From positions 620,001 through 684,000 of the forward strand of contig NZ_ATUE01000006.1 of the NCBI RefSeq assembly GCF_000420045.1: a DNA stretch of 64,000 nt, written 5' to 3'. Below, one piece after another: positions 25,537 through 34,281 of the stretch; within the stretch, counting starts at the first letter, position 1, and every line of letters starts with the position of its first letter. Made by a program: the position numbers and the translations under genes. The notes beneath the pieces are model-generated. The model was not told where the DNA came from, did no database searches, and was given only the letters and a program-made list of their open reading frames with translations. The stretch comes from Perlucidibaca piscinae DSM 21586. Lineage in GTDB: Bacteria; Pseudomonadota; Gammaproteobacteria; Pseudomonadales; Moraxellaceae.

Positions 25537-28500
25537 ATGGCCGGGCACGACATGAACAAGGATGTCATCACCGTTCGAAGCATCATCACGCTGCTGACGT
25601 TATTTGTTGCCGCGGTTGAGCTGCTTGCTCTGACTGGATTGATTCCCTCGTTGGTACTTCGAGCAGGAAACGTCCCACTGGCAATGCTTCATGGAAAGTC
25701 CCCATTTCTGAGTGCGGCACTTGCAGCGTTTCTAATCCCGGCGTTCGCGCATGCACAACGCCTGCTGCCACGTCTGGCGATTGTGATGACGGGTGCTGCA
25801 GTTGCTGTCGTGATGACAAGTGCCGACAACCCGCCAACGCAGAACCTGATGGCACTACTGGGATGTCTTGGCATGTCCGCCCTTGGCTACCTGCTTTGCT
25901 GCAAGTGCACAGGCCAAGCCTATGCCACTCAGGTCTCTCAACTTTTCAAGGAAGCCACGACGCTCTGGCTTTTCGTGCTATGTGCAACATCAGCGCTTGA
26001 GCTGACGGCCGCACTGCGCCCGCTGACACTGGACAGGAATCTGCTGGTCTGGGATCTGCTGCTTTTCGGAGACCTCCCGGCTCGTGTCGTTCACGACGTG
26101 GTCACCGATCTGCCACTGCTTTTCTTGATCAGCGCCATGGTCTACCTCGCCTTGCCATTTGGATTGATGCTGCTCAGGTATTGGCAGCTCAGCCATCCCG
26201 GCAGGATACCGTTCAATGTGACACACAGCTTTCTGCTCACTGGTGCACTAGGCTTTCTGCTGTATTTCCTCTTTCCGGTATGCGGACCAAAGTTCATTCT
26301 CGGATCTGCCTTTCCAGACCACATACCTGATGTCAACGGTGCACTGGCGCTGCCAGCCATGGTCGACCCGTTCCCCCGAAACGGAATGCCTTCGCTCCAT
26401 ACGGCATGGGCCATGATCATCGCGTTGGCAACAAGCTACCTGGGTGGCATGAAGCGCTTCGCAGGCATCCTTTTCCTCCTGCTTACTGTGCTGGCAACAC
26501 TGATGCTGGGTGAACATTATGTGCTCGATCTTTATGCCGCCATTCCGTTCGCCCTGCTGGTCAATGTGCTGCTGACCCCCTATCGCGCAGAAGATGCCGC
26601 GCTGAGGATGCGGCATCTTCTGCGTTGCGGCTTGCTGACCTTGATTCTCGCCAGTACCGGCCTTCTGGAGCCAGAACAGATTTCGCTGCTGCCAATGCCG
26701 GTTTGGCATCTCATTCTGGGACTTGGCCTGCTGCTCTGCCTGCTGACGTTTCTTGAGATTCGTCGACTCCCGCTGAGTTCTCAGAGCAGACATGTCACAC
26801 CCGATAACTCTCCATCTCGAGAAACACGGACAGACTATCTGGTGACGGTACTGTTCTTTGTGTCAGGTTTTGCCGCGCTGGTGTATCAGGTTCTTTTCTC
26901 GAAGTTTCTTGGGCTCACGTTCGGCAGTACCGCAGTAGCAACGTACACGGTACTGGCAACGTACATGATCGGCCTGGCATCAGGCACGGTAATCGGCGGG
27001 TGGCTTGCCTCACGACTTCGCGATCCTGTGAAGGCATATGCCATTGCGGAGCTCGCAATTGCCGCATACTGCCTTGCCACCCCATTCATCCTGGCAGTGA
27101 CCAAGAACGCGTATGTCGGGCTTGCCACAGGACTGCCTCCGGATGCCGATGTGCTAGTTAGCTACAAGGTATTCTTGGGCGCGTTTACTCTGCTGGTCCC
27201 CACAATATTGATGGGGCTGACCACGCCCATGCTCCTGGCTTACTTCAACCGTCGGGAAGGTTTTGGCGCCAGCGTAGCTCGCCTGTACGGCGCCAACACG
27301 ATTGGTGCAAGTGCCGGAGCACTTTGCACCGGCTACTTCTTGATGCCATGGCTTGGCGCCAACGGGACGTTGCTGTTTGCAATCGCGGCAAACGTAATGA
27401 TCTTTTTCATTGTTCTCGGTCTCCGCAAGCGCACGGAGCCGATCGCCGGATCAAGGCCAACAAACGAAGTTGTCAAACCTCATGACACCAGCCGGGACAA
27501 GCGTCGCCTTGTCCTGGTATCAACCATCCTGTTTGTGTGCGGATTCATCACGCTTTCACTGGAAACGCTGTACATACAATTGCTGGCAGTCGTTGCAGGC
27601 AACAGCGCATATGCGTTTTCGCTGATGCTTTTCTCGTTTCTGGCAGGCCTTGGACTCGGAGCACATCTTGCCAAAAGGCTTCTTGCCACCAGTGCGTCCA
27701 CCCCGGAAATGCTCTTTTTCAAAGGCATCTTTTTCCTGATTGTCGTCATCCTGCTCAGTACATGGGCCTGGGACAGGCTTCCGATGTATTTCGCAGGCTT
27801 CGATGGTTATCCACTGGCAACCAGCTTTGGATCGCGTGAGATCATTCGTGGTTTGACATGCGTTCTGCTGATGATACCGCCAGCCATCTGCATCGGATTC
27901 TGCTTTCCGCTTGCCATGGAAATTCTCGGTCGGGGCATGGATGTGGCGTCTCGCCCCATGGCCTTTGGCATTGCCTCAGCATTCAACACGGCAGGAAACA
28001 TTGCCGGCGTACTCATCGGTGGGTTCATTCTTCTGCCTGCTGCAGGCTCACTGCTCAGCCTGAAGCTGATCGCATTGCTGGGACTTCTTCTGCTGGCAAT
28101 CATTCTATGGCAATGGCGCAATGAGCTTGACCGGAAGTCTTCGCTTGCAAGCCTGGCGGCAGCAGGCCTTCTGCTCATGCTGTCACCGCAACAATTCAAC
28201 CTGTCGCTGCTCGCTTCCGGAGCCAATGTCTATTTCTCGAGCCAGGCCTATGGTGAGGTTATTGATCATGCCGAGAGCATCGATGGCGGCCTGACAACGG
28301 TGAATCGTTCGGTTGCACACGATGGAAAAGAAACATTGACGCTGCTGACAAACGGAAAATTCCAAGGCGACAACAGCAAGGAACGCGAAATGGCTGCGCA
28401 GGTCGGCTTTGTGCTTGCGCCGTTGTTGCATACCGAGGCGCGCGAGAATGCTCTGGTCATTGGATATGGCACAGGAGTCAGTGCCAGAACGCTGCACGAT

Positions 28501-29214
28501 GCTCAGTTCAAGCAACTGGACATTGTGGATATCAGCGGAGATATCCTCGAAATGGCTGACAAGCACTTCAGCGATGTCAACATGTCCATCCGTCAAAAGC
28601 CACATGTCCAGACGCACGTCACGGATGGGAGGAACTTCCTGCTGTTAAACCAGAAAAAATATGACCTTATCTCCATGGAGATCTCTTCAATCTGGTTTGC
28701 TGGCGCTGCCTCGCTTTACAACGACGAATTTTACGCCTTGGCTCGCAACAATCTGAAAAACAACGGTGTTCTGCAGCAGTGGATCCAACTTCACCGCATA
28801 AGCCAGAAGGACATTGCCTACATCATCAGCACCCTGCGAAATCACTTCAAATATACCTGGCTCTACTTTGTTGGAAATCAGGGGATTCTGGTCGCCACCA
28901 ACGACGCTCAGCGCACGCCAAACGCGATTGCTCTCGAGAAAATCATCACTACCCCCTCCCTCCGGATGCAACTTGATCTGTATGGCGGTCACCCGGAATC
29001 TCTTCTTGAGAAACAGCTGCTGGGGCCTGATGAGATCAACCGCTTCGTGCAGACACAGCAGGAGAAACATGACGATCCACTGATTGCAACAGACGACAAC
29101 CTGTATCTGGAATACAGTACGCCCAAAGGAAATATCCGTTCCTACATCGACTCGCTGCGGCAAAATGTGGCGTTCCTCACGTCCTTCCGCATCGATGGAG
29201 AGCACTCGCAATGA
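25537..29214 (+). CDS. Three-part membrane fusion: PAP2-like, polytopic, and spermidine-synthase-like domains
   Basis: A 1225-residue protein. Residues 1-350 are a PAP2-type phosphatase/phosphotransferase resembling the inositolphosphotransferase (Aur1/Ipt1) branch: PSLHTAWA near 285 and HYVLDLYA near 326 give the His and His/Asp motifs. After about 60 hydrophobic residues, 430-870 form a 12-14 helix MFS-like membrane part of the kind fused to bacterial spermidine-synthase homologues. Residues 890-1150 are a Rossmann spermidine-synthase-like domain with VIGYGTGVSA and VDISGDIL. The usual catalytic Asp region is replaced by DLISMEISS, so polyamine synthesis is doubtful. It starts three bases after mfd and overlaps the next gene by four. 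Confidence 0.8.
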   Translation: MAGHDMNKDVITVRSIITLLTLFVAAVELLALTGLIPSLVLRAGNVPLAMLHGKSPFLSAALAAFLIPAFAHAQRLLPRLAIVMTGAAVAVVMTSADNPPTQNLMALLGCLGMSALGYLLCCKCTGQAYATQVSQLFKEATTLWLFVLCATSALELTAALRPLTLDRNLLVWDLLLFGDLPARVVHDVVTDLPLLFLISAMVYLALPFGLMLLRYWQLSHPGRIPFNVTHSFLLTGALGFLLYFLFPVCGPKFILGSAFPDHIPDVNGALALPAMVDPFPRNGMPSLHTAWAMIIALATSYLGGMKRFAGILFLLLTVLATLMLGEHYVLDLYAAIPFALLVNVLLTPYRAEDAALRMRHLLRCGLLTLILASTGLLEPEQISLLPMPVWHLILGLGLLLCLLTFLEIRRLPLSSQSRHVTPDNSPSRETRTDYLVTVLFFVSGFAALVYQVLFSKFLGLTFGSTAVATYTVLATYMIGLASGTVIGGWLASRLRDPVKAYAIAELAIAAYCLATPFILAVTKNAYVGLATGLPPDADVLVSYKVFLGAFTLLVPTILMGLTTPMLLAYFNRREGFGASVARLYGANTIGASAGALCTGYFLMPWLGANGTLLFAIAANVMIFFIVLGLRKRTEPIAGSRPTNEVVKPHDTSRDKRRLVLVSTILFVCGFITLSLETLYIQLLAVVAGNSAYAFSLMLFSFLAGLGLGAHLAKRLLATSASTPEMLFFKGIFFLIVVILLSTWAWDRLPMYFAGFDGYPLATSFGSREIIRGLTCVLLMIPPAICIGFCFPLAMEILGRGMDVASRPMAFGIASAFNTAGNIAGVLIGGFILLPAAGSLLSLKLIALLGLLLLAIILWQWRNELDRKSSLASLAAAGLLLMLSPQQFNLSLLASGANVYFSSQAYGEVIDHAESIDGGLTTVNRSVAHDGKETLTLLTNGKFQGDNSKEREMAAQVGFVLAPLLHTEARENALVIGYGTGVSARTLHDAQFKQLDIVDISGDILEMADKHFSDVNMSIRQKPHVQTHVTDGRNFLLLNQKKYDLISMEISSIWFAGAASLYNDEFYALARNNLKNNGVLQQWIQLHRISQKDIAYIISTLRNHFKYTWLYFVGNQGILVATNDAQRTPNAIALEKIITTPSLRMQLDLYGGHPESLLEKQLLGPDEINRFVQTQQEKHDDPLIATDDNLYLEYSTPKGNIRSYIDSLRQNVAFLTSFRIDGEHSQ

Positions 29215-30176
29215 TGATGGCCCCCATCAGCAATGATGATGCATGGACCCCGTCTCGTTTGGTGGCAGGCCTCCTGCTGGTTGCCACGCTACTGACATTG
29301 TTTGTCGAATTTCCGGACGCTGACAATCGATCATGGGCCAGCATGCTCGGATCACATCTTCAATCTGCATGGCGATGGATTCTCCCCGTGATGCTGGTTG
29401 CCGGGATCCTTCAATTCCTGTTTCCTGCAACAGTGCGAAAGCCCAAGTTTCTTTTCTATGAAAATGCCGTTGATTTGATTCATATTCTTTTCAACAGCCT
29501 GTTTTACCTCACGTTTTTTGGTATTGCTGCTTCAGCAACCCGCCGTTTTCTTGTCGACCACACTCCCTGGCTGATCTTTGACTGGGCCGCTGACTTGCCT
29601 TTGTTCGCACAAGCGTTGCTCATGCTGCTGCTGCTTGATTTTCTGGTCTATTGGCGACACAGGTTTGAGCATCGCATCAGCCTGCTGTGGCCAATTCACC
29701 TGATTCATCACACAAGTCGCCGAATCGATGTACTGACAACGCACAGGCTGCACTTTCTCGAAGTCATGCTCGGCGGCATCATCGTGGGCTGGGCAACTAG
29801 TGTTTCAGGGTTGTCTCGCGATGCCATCAGCATCGCGTTGCTCGTTTACATTCACTACAATCATTTCATTCACAGCAACATCGACGTTCGCTTCTCATCG
29901 CCGCTCAGATTCATTCTGGTCAGTCCGTTCATGCATCGATGGCATCATGCACTCGACAAGGAAGGGCATGACAAAAACTTTGGTGTGGTCTTTGCCTGGA
30001 ATGACTGGGTATTCGGGACCGCGTTCCATCCCTCACATGAGCCGGCATGTTTCGGTTTGGAGCTGGATCAAGCGCACGAGGTCAATGAAAGCTGGCTGCG
30101 TCAGCAGATCTATCCCTTCCGCATATGGGTCCAGAAACTGGCAGCGCTGACTCATATACGGAGACAGGTGTCATGA
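29211..30176 (+). CDS. Sterol desaturase / fatty-acid hydroxylase family membrane protein
   Basis: Di-iron membrane oxygenase family protein of 321 residues with four hydrophobic segments and the full His-box set: HRFEH (about 150), HLIHHTSRR, a third HNHFIHS, and HRWHHALD, followed by KNFGVVFAWNDWVFGT, a typical C-terminal block. It should hydroxylate or desaturate a lipid. It overlaps the fusion gene upstream (ATGA) and the TadE-like gene downstream (ATGA), so it is tightly co-translated with both. A lipid-modifying role together with the PAP2-type part is inference. Confidence 0.88.
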   Translation: MMMAPISNDDAWTPSRLVAGLLLVATLLTLFVEFPDADNRSWASMLGSHLQSAWRWILPVMLVAGILQFLFPATVRKPKFLFYENAVDLIHILFNSLFYLTFFGIAASATRRFLVDHTPWLIFDWAADLPLFAQALLMLLLLDFLVYWRHRFEHRISLLWPIHLIHHTSRRIDVLTTHRLHFLEVMLGGIIVGWATSVSGLSRDAISIALLVYIHYNHFIHSNIDVRFSSPLRFILVSPFMHRWHHALDKEGHDKNFGVVFAWNDWVFGTAFHPSHEPACFGLELDQAHEVNESWLRQQIYPFRIWVQKLAALTHIRRQVS

Positions 30177-30655
30177 GGCGACAAAGCGGTACCCGAGCAG
30201 TTAGCGTCAAGGCGAGTCGTGGCGCTGCACTGATCGAAACCGCACTGGTTTTTCCGCTCTTCTTTGCCGTTGTCTGGGCGACCTTGGGCTATGGCTTGCC
30301 TTTCTTCATGCTCCAGACCATGAACCATGCCACGGAAGAGGCCGTCAGAACGGCACTGCGTGCCGATCCCCTGCAAGGCGGTTCAGCCTATCGTGCGAAG
30401 TTGATCTCGCTGGCAGACGCAGCACTGACAGAAAAACTGAGCAGTCTTCCGGCCAGCATGGAGAACCCGCTTGTGCACTCGGTGACGGTGCAAACGATTG
30501 CCGGTGCACCCACGCTGGTGGTCAGGGTCAGCTACCCTGACTATGATCAGAATCCGATCATCCCGATTCTGACCCTGCCAGGCATCGGTCCGGTACCAAA
30601 CCTGTCCGGAGATCTCATGGCGGAGTCACGCTACCGGCTCGAGTCCGGAGGTTGA
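30173..30655 (+). CDS. tadE: TadE-like pseudopilin
   Basis: A 160-residue protein from the ATG at 30173, which overlaps the stop of the hydroxylase gene. The N terminus has the prepilin-like pattern: a basic leader, then GAALIETALVFPLFFAVVWATLG with the Glu near +5 and a single hydrophobic helix, matching TadE minor pseudopilins of Tad pili. The C-terminal part ends in a PIIPILTLPGIGP block shared with the next gene. It is probably processed by a TadV-type peptidase and assembled in or under the Flp pilus. Confidence 0.82.
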   Translation: MRRQSGTRAVSVKASRGAALIETALVFPLFFAVVWATLGYGLPFFMLQTMNHATEEAVRTALRADPLQGGSAYRAKLISLADAALTEKLSSLPASMENPLVHSVTVQTIAGAPTLVVRVSYPDYDQNPIIPILTLPGIGPVPNLSGDLMAESRYRLESGG

Positions 30656-30656
30656 C

Positions 30657-31130
30657 ATGACAGATCACGCACGCAGCCAGCTAGGTACCGCCACCATTGA
30701 GCTGGCACTGGTTTTCAGCCTGCTGTTCAGCATGGTCTGGGCCATCATCAGCTACACGCTTCCGCTCATTCTTCTTCAGAACATGCATCAGGCCGTGGCG
30801 GCCGCAACCCGGGTCGCGGCGCTGGTGCCGGTGAATACGGCCGACCACCAGGGCCAGGTTCGATCCGTCGTCGCAGCCGAATTGCGAAATCAGCTGGACT
30901 GGCTGCCTGCACGCTGGACCCAGCCACTCGATCTTGCCGCCAGTCAGAACATCAGCTTCAGCACTGCCGCGGGTTGTCCGGCACAGCGCCCCTCTTGCCA
31001 ACTGACCATTGAGTTGCGCTACCCGGGCTATGCCAGCCAACCTATCGTTCCAGGCATCACCCTGCCAGGCATCGGTCAGATTCCACGTCTTCCCGCTGAT
31101 CTGACGGCACACACACAAACCCTGCTTTGA
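30657..31130 (+). CDS. tadE: TadE-like pseudopilin, paralogue
   Basis: A 157-residue paralogue of the preceding protein starting one base after its stop. The prepilin-like segment is GTATIELALVFSLLFSMVW, with Glu near +5. It shares the late PIVPGITLPGIGQIP block and includes two closely spaced Cys in AAGCPAQRPSCQLTI that may form a disulphide. It is the last gene of the plus-strand run that began upstream of mfd, and converges on the TadG-like gene 13 bases away. Confidence 0.82.
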   Translation: MTDHARSQLGTATIELALVFSLLFSMVWAIISYTLPLILLQNMHQAVAAATRVAALVPVNTADHQGQVRSVVAAELRNQLDWLPARWTQPLDLAASQNISFSTAAGCPAQRPSCQLTIELRYPGYASQPIVPGITLPGIGQIPRLPADLTAHTQTLL

Positions 31131-31143
31131 GCAATCAGCCCTG

Positions 31144-33234
31144 TCATTGCACCAGGCTGACACCCTGTGCACTCGAACAACTCAGATTGGCTCCCACGTC
31201 AGAGATACCCAGTCCCAAACCCAACGCCGGGAACAGGGTTTGCAGAACCGGCGTGAGCAGCGGCGTGAGCACGGACGACACCAGATCCTGCACGCCGTCC
31301 TTGACGCCGTTGATGGTGCCGATGCCCGTGGTCAGCAACGAGCCCACCACTCCGCTGCTCTGGCTCTGGTAAGCCTCCAGATTGATGTCGCTGATCAGGC
31401 CGCCCAGGGTAGACAGCAAATCAGGCGTTGACTGCAGCCGCTTGTAGGCTGGCCCGGTTGAGGCATTGATCTCCGGCAGATTGGCTTCAGCCGGTGCGGT
31501 GTAGGTCAGTGTTTGCTGTGTCATGCCAAGGCCACTGTTCTCGCTGCCCACACGCAGGGCAAGTCCGGCCTCAGGATAGTAGGTGGCATCATTGCGGTTG
31601 CTGACCCAGGTATTGGTGCTGGCCTTGTACCACTCCCAGTTCGAGCACAGGGTAAGCAGGCAGGATCTTGGTCGGGCAACCTGGCGACCGAACTCGAGGA
31701 TGGGAATGGCTGACGCTGCGGGCAGCGTCTGGTTGGCAAAGACTGCCGACTTCGACTCTGCCTGGGACACCGTGCCGTCTGCGTTGGTGTCCGTGCCGAT
31801 ACGGCCAATGCGCAGATCAGCGATTGAGGTCTTGGCGGGCACGGTCAGGGCCTTGGCCGCACCAGGTCCGCAGCTGTAGCCGGTGACGCGCGCCTCGCCA
31901 CTGCCCACCTGCACCGCGACATCAAGCCGCACGTTGTTGGCCAGCGTCTTGGCATACGTCACGTTGAAACTGTTGCAGGTCGGCTGCAGGAAGCCGCCAC
32001 ACAGCACGCTGTTGAGCAGGCCGTCGATGGCACTGAAGATGTTGAGGCTGAGTGCGTTCTGCAGAAACGAGGTCACCGGGCTGGCCAGCTGAAGCACGCC
32101 ATTGAGCACGTTGTCGACGACCTGGATGACCGTGCCGAGGCTGATGCCCGTATAGAGCCTTACTTGTGAGGACTTCACGAAGATGCGATTGGGACCGTCG
32201 TAGGTCGGCGCTTCCGCCACTGCCAGCGCCGGGTTGCCGATCGCGGACAGCTGGGGAGGCTCGATGACCTTGATCGCCAGAGCCACGCCGCCCCCGCCAG
32301 CCAGCGGCAGGCTGATGTCACTGGCGACAGCGCTGTTCCTGTTGGCCAGCAGGATGCTCGAACGCAGCAGATCGAACAGGTTGACCTGTGCGTCCGCCCC
32401 CGCATAGGACGTGCCTGTCTGCAGATTCAGCACATCATCGAGAATCAGCGTAGTCGGCCCAGTAGCCAGCTTGAGCAGGTTGATGGCCCCCAGCGCTGCC
32501 GTGGTGCTGGCCGTTCCGGATTGCTGAGACAGCGCATCGGCACCCGCGGTCAGCACCTGACCGACGGTAACCTGGGTACCCAGCACCTGGTCATACCCCC
32601 CGGCCGACAGGTTGAGCGTCGTCTTCAACGCATCCAGGAAGTCAAACAGGTTGATCTGTGACGACACCAGTCCGTTGTAGCCCAGCGCATCCAGCGACAG
32701 ACTGCCGCCAAGCAATCCCCCCAGCACGGCGTTCAGCAGCGTGGCCTGGGTGCTGTCGATGCTGGCCACGGTGGTGCGCATCGTCAGGGCAGCCAGCGGC
32801 ACGCCACGACTGGCGACAGCCACGGCACGCAGGGTGACATCACCGCCGAACAGGCCGCCGGCAATCAGGCTGGCAGGGACAGGTCTGGTCAACGTGACCC
32901 GAATGGTCTGCAGTCCGGTGGCATCCACCGTGAACACGCGCTCGCCATTGCTGGACGAAAGCCGGCCGCACTCGGCGACCAGCGTGCCGGCCTGGCTGTC
33001 AAAGCCGTTGCGTGTAGCGGCCTGGCTGGCATAGCTGTTAGCCAGAGCACCGGGGCTGACGCAATCTGCCCCGCGAGCCACGGCCTCGATCGCGCTGACA
33101 TCAGCCACGCGCTGCAAATCGCGCTTGGCGAGGTAGAGACGACCGCTGTCGATGACCAGCACCATGCACAGCACGGCAACCAGCGTGAAGCTGGCCGTGA
33201 GAATGGTGATGGCCCCGCGCTGGCGACGGGTCAT
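31144..33234 (-). CDS. tadG: TadG-like pilus assembly protein (large)
   Basis: A 696-residue protein with a basic start (MTRRQRGA) and a single N-terminal helix (about 8-30), followed by the Tad-domain hallmark LYLAKRDLQRVADVSAIEAVARGA. The long extracytoplasmic remainder is rich in Ala, Leu, Thr and Asn, with several Cys (for example VLCGGFLQPTCNSF and CLLTLCSNW). TadG-type proteins anchor or trim the Tad secretion apparatus. It is the last gene of the minus-strand tad run, seven bases after a DUF3613 gene. Confidence 0.82.
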   Translation of the reverse strand: MTRRQRGAITILTASFTLVAVLCMVLVIDSGRLYLAKRDLQRVADVSAIEAVARGADCVSPGALANSYASQAATRNGFDSQAGTLVAECGRLSSSNGERVFTVDATGLQTIRVTLTRPVPASLIAGGLFGGDVTLRAVAVASRGVPLAALTMRTTVASIDSTQATLLNAVLGGLLGGSLSLDALGYNGLVSSQINLFDFLDALKTTLNLSAGGYDQVLGTQVTVGQVLTAGADALSQQSGTASTTAALGAINLLKLATGPTTLILDDVLNLQTGTSYAGADAQVNLFDLLRSSILLANRNSAVASDISLPLAGGGGVALAIKVIEPPQLSAIGNPALAVAEAPTYDGPNRIFVKSSQVRLYTGISLGTVIQVVDNVLNGVLQLASPVTSFLQNALSLNIFSAIDGLLNSVLCGGFLQPTCNSFNVTYAKTLANNVRLDVAVQVGSGEARVTGYSCGPGAAKALTVPAKTSIADLRIGRIGTDTNADGTVSQAESKSAVFANQTLPAASAIPILEFGRQVARPRSCLLTLCSNWEWYKASTNTWVSNRNDATYYPEAGLALRVGSENSGLGMTQQTLTYTAPAEANLPEINASTGPAYKRLQSTPDLLSTLGGLISDINLEAYQSQSSGVVGSLLTTGIGTINGVKDGVQDLVSSVLTPLLTPVLQTLFPALGLGLGISDVGANLSCSSAQGVSLVQ

Positions 33235-33240
33235 GAGCGG

Positions 33241-33489
33241 TCAGTCCTTGCCGCTGAGCTTGGTGTCGAACTGAACCGGCGGCACATCCTGGTCCAGGGT
33301 CTTGAGGAAGCGTGCCGAGGCCTTTTCACGGTAGGCACCGGAGAGCGCCTGCGGGTTGTCTGACTTCTGCTCACCCGTGGACTGCATGGCAAGCAGGTCA
33401 TCCGTTGCCTGACCGGGGCTGCTTCCCGCGCTGACCGCGGCAGGCATCAGCAGAATCAGCAACGTCAGCAATCGAGTCTTCATGCGCAT
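33241..33489 (-). CDS. DUF3613-type small exported Tad-locus protein, copy 1
   Basis: An 82-residue protein with a signal peptide (cleavage near AVSA, residue 21). The mature part contains a Gln/Ser-rich segment and a YREKASARFLKTLDQDVPP block of the kind seen in DUF3613 proteins beside tad genes. Its function is unknown. It lies between tadD and tadG, seven bases from each. A second member at 36604 occupies the matching place in the other half of the locus. Confidence 0.7.
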   Translation of the reverse strand: MRMKTRLLTLLILLMPAAVSAGSSPGQATDDLLAMQSTGEQKSDNPQALSGAYREKASARFLKTLDQDVPPVQFDTKLSGKD

Positions 33490-33495
33490 ATCCTC

Positions 33496-34278
33496 TCAGG
33501 CGCGACGCGGATCAATCGGGCAGCGCACGCGCTGACCGTTGAGCCGCACCGACATCAGGTTGGCGCATGCCTCGGCAAGGCGTGCGCGTGTTTCGTCCGG
33601 TGGTGCCCAGCGCAGACTGAGCTGGCGCCACTCGTCGGCGTTGTTCATGACCAAGGCGCGCAGCAGCAGGTTGAACACCGGCTGCGGATCGGCCTTGGCC
33701 AGCTCATGCGCCGTACGCAACTCGAAGGCCGCCTGATCATCCTGCTGCAGCTGCAGGAAGAGCACCCCGAGGTCGTTGCGATAGCGAGGCTCAACCGGGT
33801 AGGCCTTCACCACCCGGCGCAAATGACCTGCCGCATCGGTCAGTCGCCCTTCACGGGCCGCCAGCAGGCCAAGTCCGTGTTCAGCGCGCACATCGTTGCA
33901 CTGGCGCAGCACGGCCTCGTACCAGCGTCGCGCCTGTGAGGGTGCCAGCTCGCGAAGAATGTCGGCGCGCAGCAGTGCCACGGCGGGCTGGGTGGCCGGC
34001 AAGGCATCCACCTGTGCCAGGGCCGCATACCAGTCGCCATCACGCATCAGCGCCTCGATGACTGACCGCCGCAGCGACAGTGACTCGTCGGCGCGTGCAC
34101 GGCAGCGCAATGACGGCAGCGGCTCGGCGCTGGCGAGGGCATCGTTGTCGACCATCGCGGGCGAGGCCGGCACCGAGGTATTCGACCGCACATCAACCGG
34201 GACAGGCCGGGTCGCCGGGCGACTCTGACAGCCCGCCAGCACCAGCATCAGCACCAGCAGACCGCCAGCACGGATCAC
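33496..34278 (-). CDS. tadD: TadD-like TPR lipoprotein, copy 1
   Basis: A 260-residue lipoprotein: MIRAGGLLVLMLVLAGC with lipobox Cys17, then an Arg/Pro linker and helical TPR repeats (for example AALAQVDALPATQPAVALLRADILRE and YRNDLGVLFLQLQQDDQAAFEL). TadD acts as a pilotin-like assembly factor for the Tad secretin in the outer membrane. It begins three bases after the end of rcpA copy 1, consistent with a dedicated pilotin for that secretin. A paralogue without a lipobox is encoded at 36871. Confidence 0.85.
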   Translation of the reverse strand: MIRAGGLLVLMLVLAGCQSRPATRPVPVDVRSNTSVPASPAMVDNDALASAEPLPSLRCRARADESLSLRRSVIEALMRDGDWYAALAQVDALPATQPAVALLRADILRELAPSQARRWYEAVLRQCNDVRAEHGLGLLAAREGRLTDAAGHLRRVVKAYPVEPRYRNDLGVLFLQLQQDDQAAFELRTAHELAKADPQPVFNLLLRALVMNNADEWRQLSLRWAPPDETRARLAEACANLMSVRLNGQRVRCPIDPRRA

Positions 34279-34281
34279 GGC

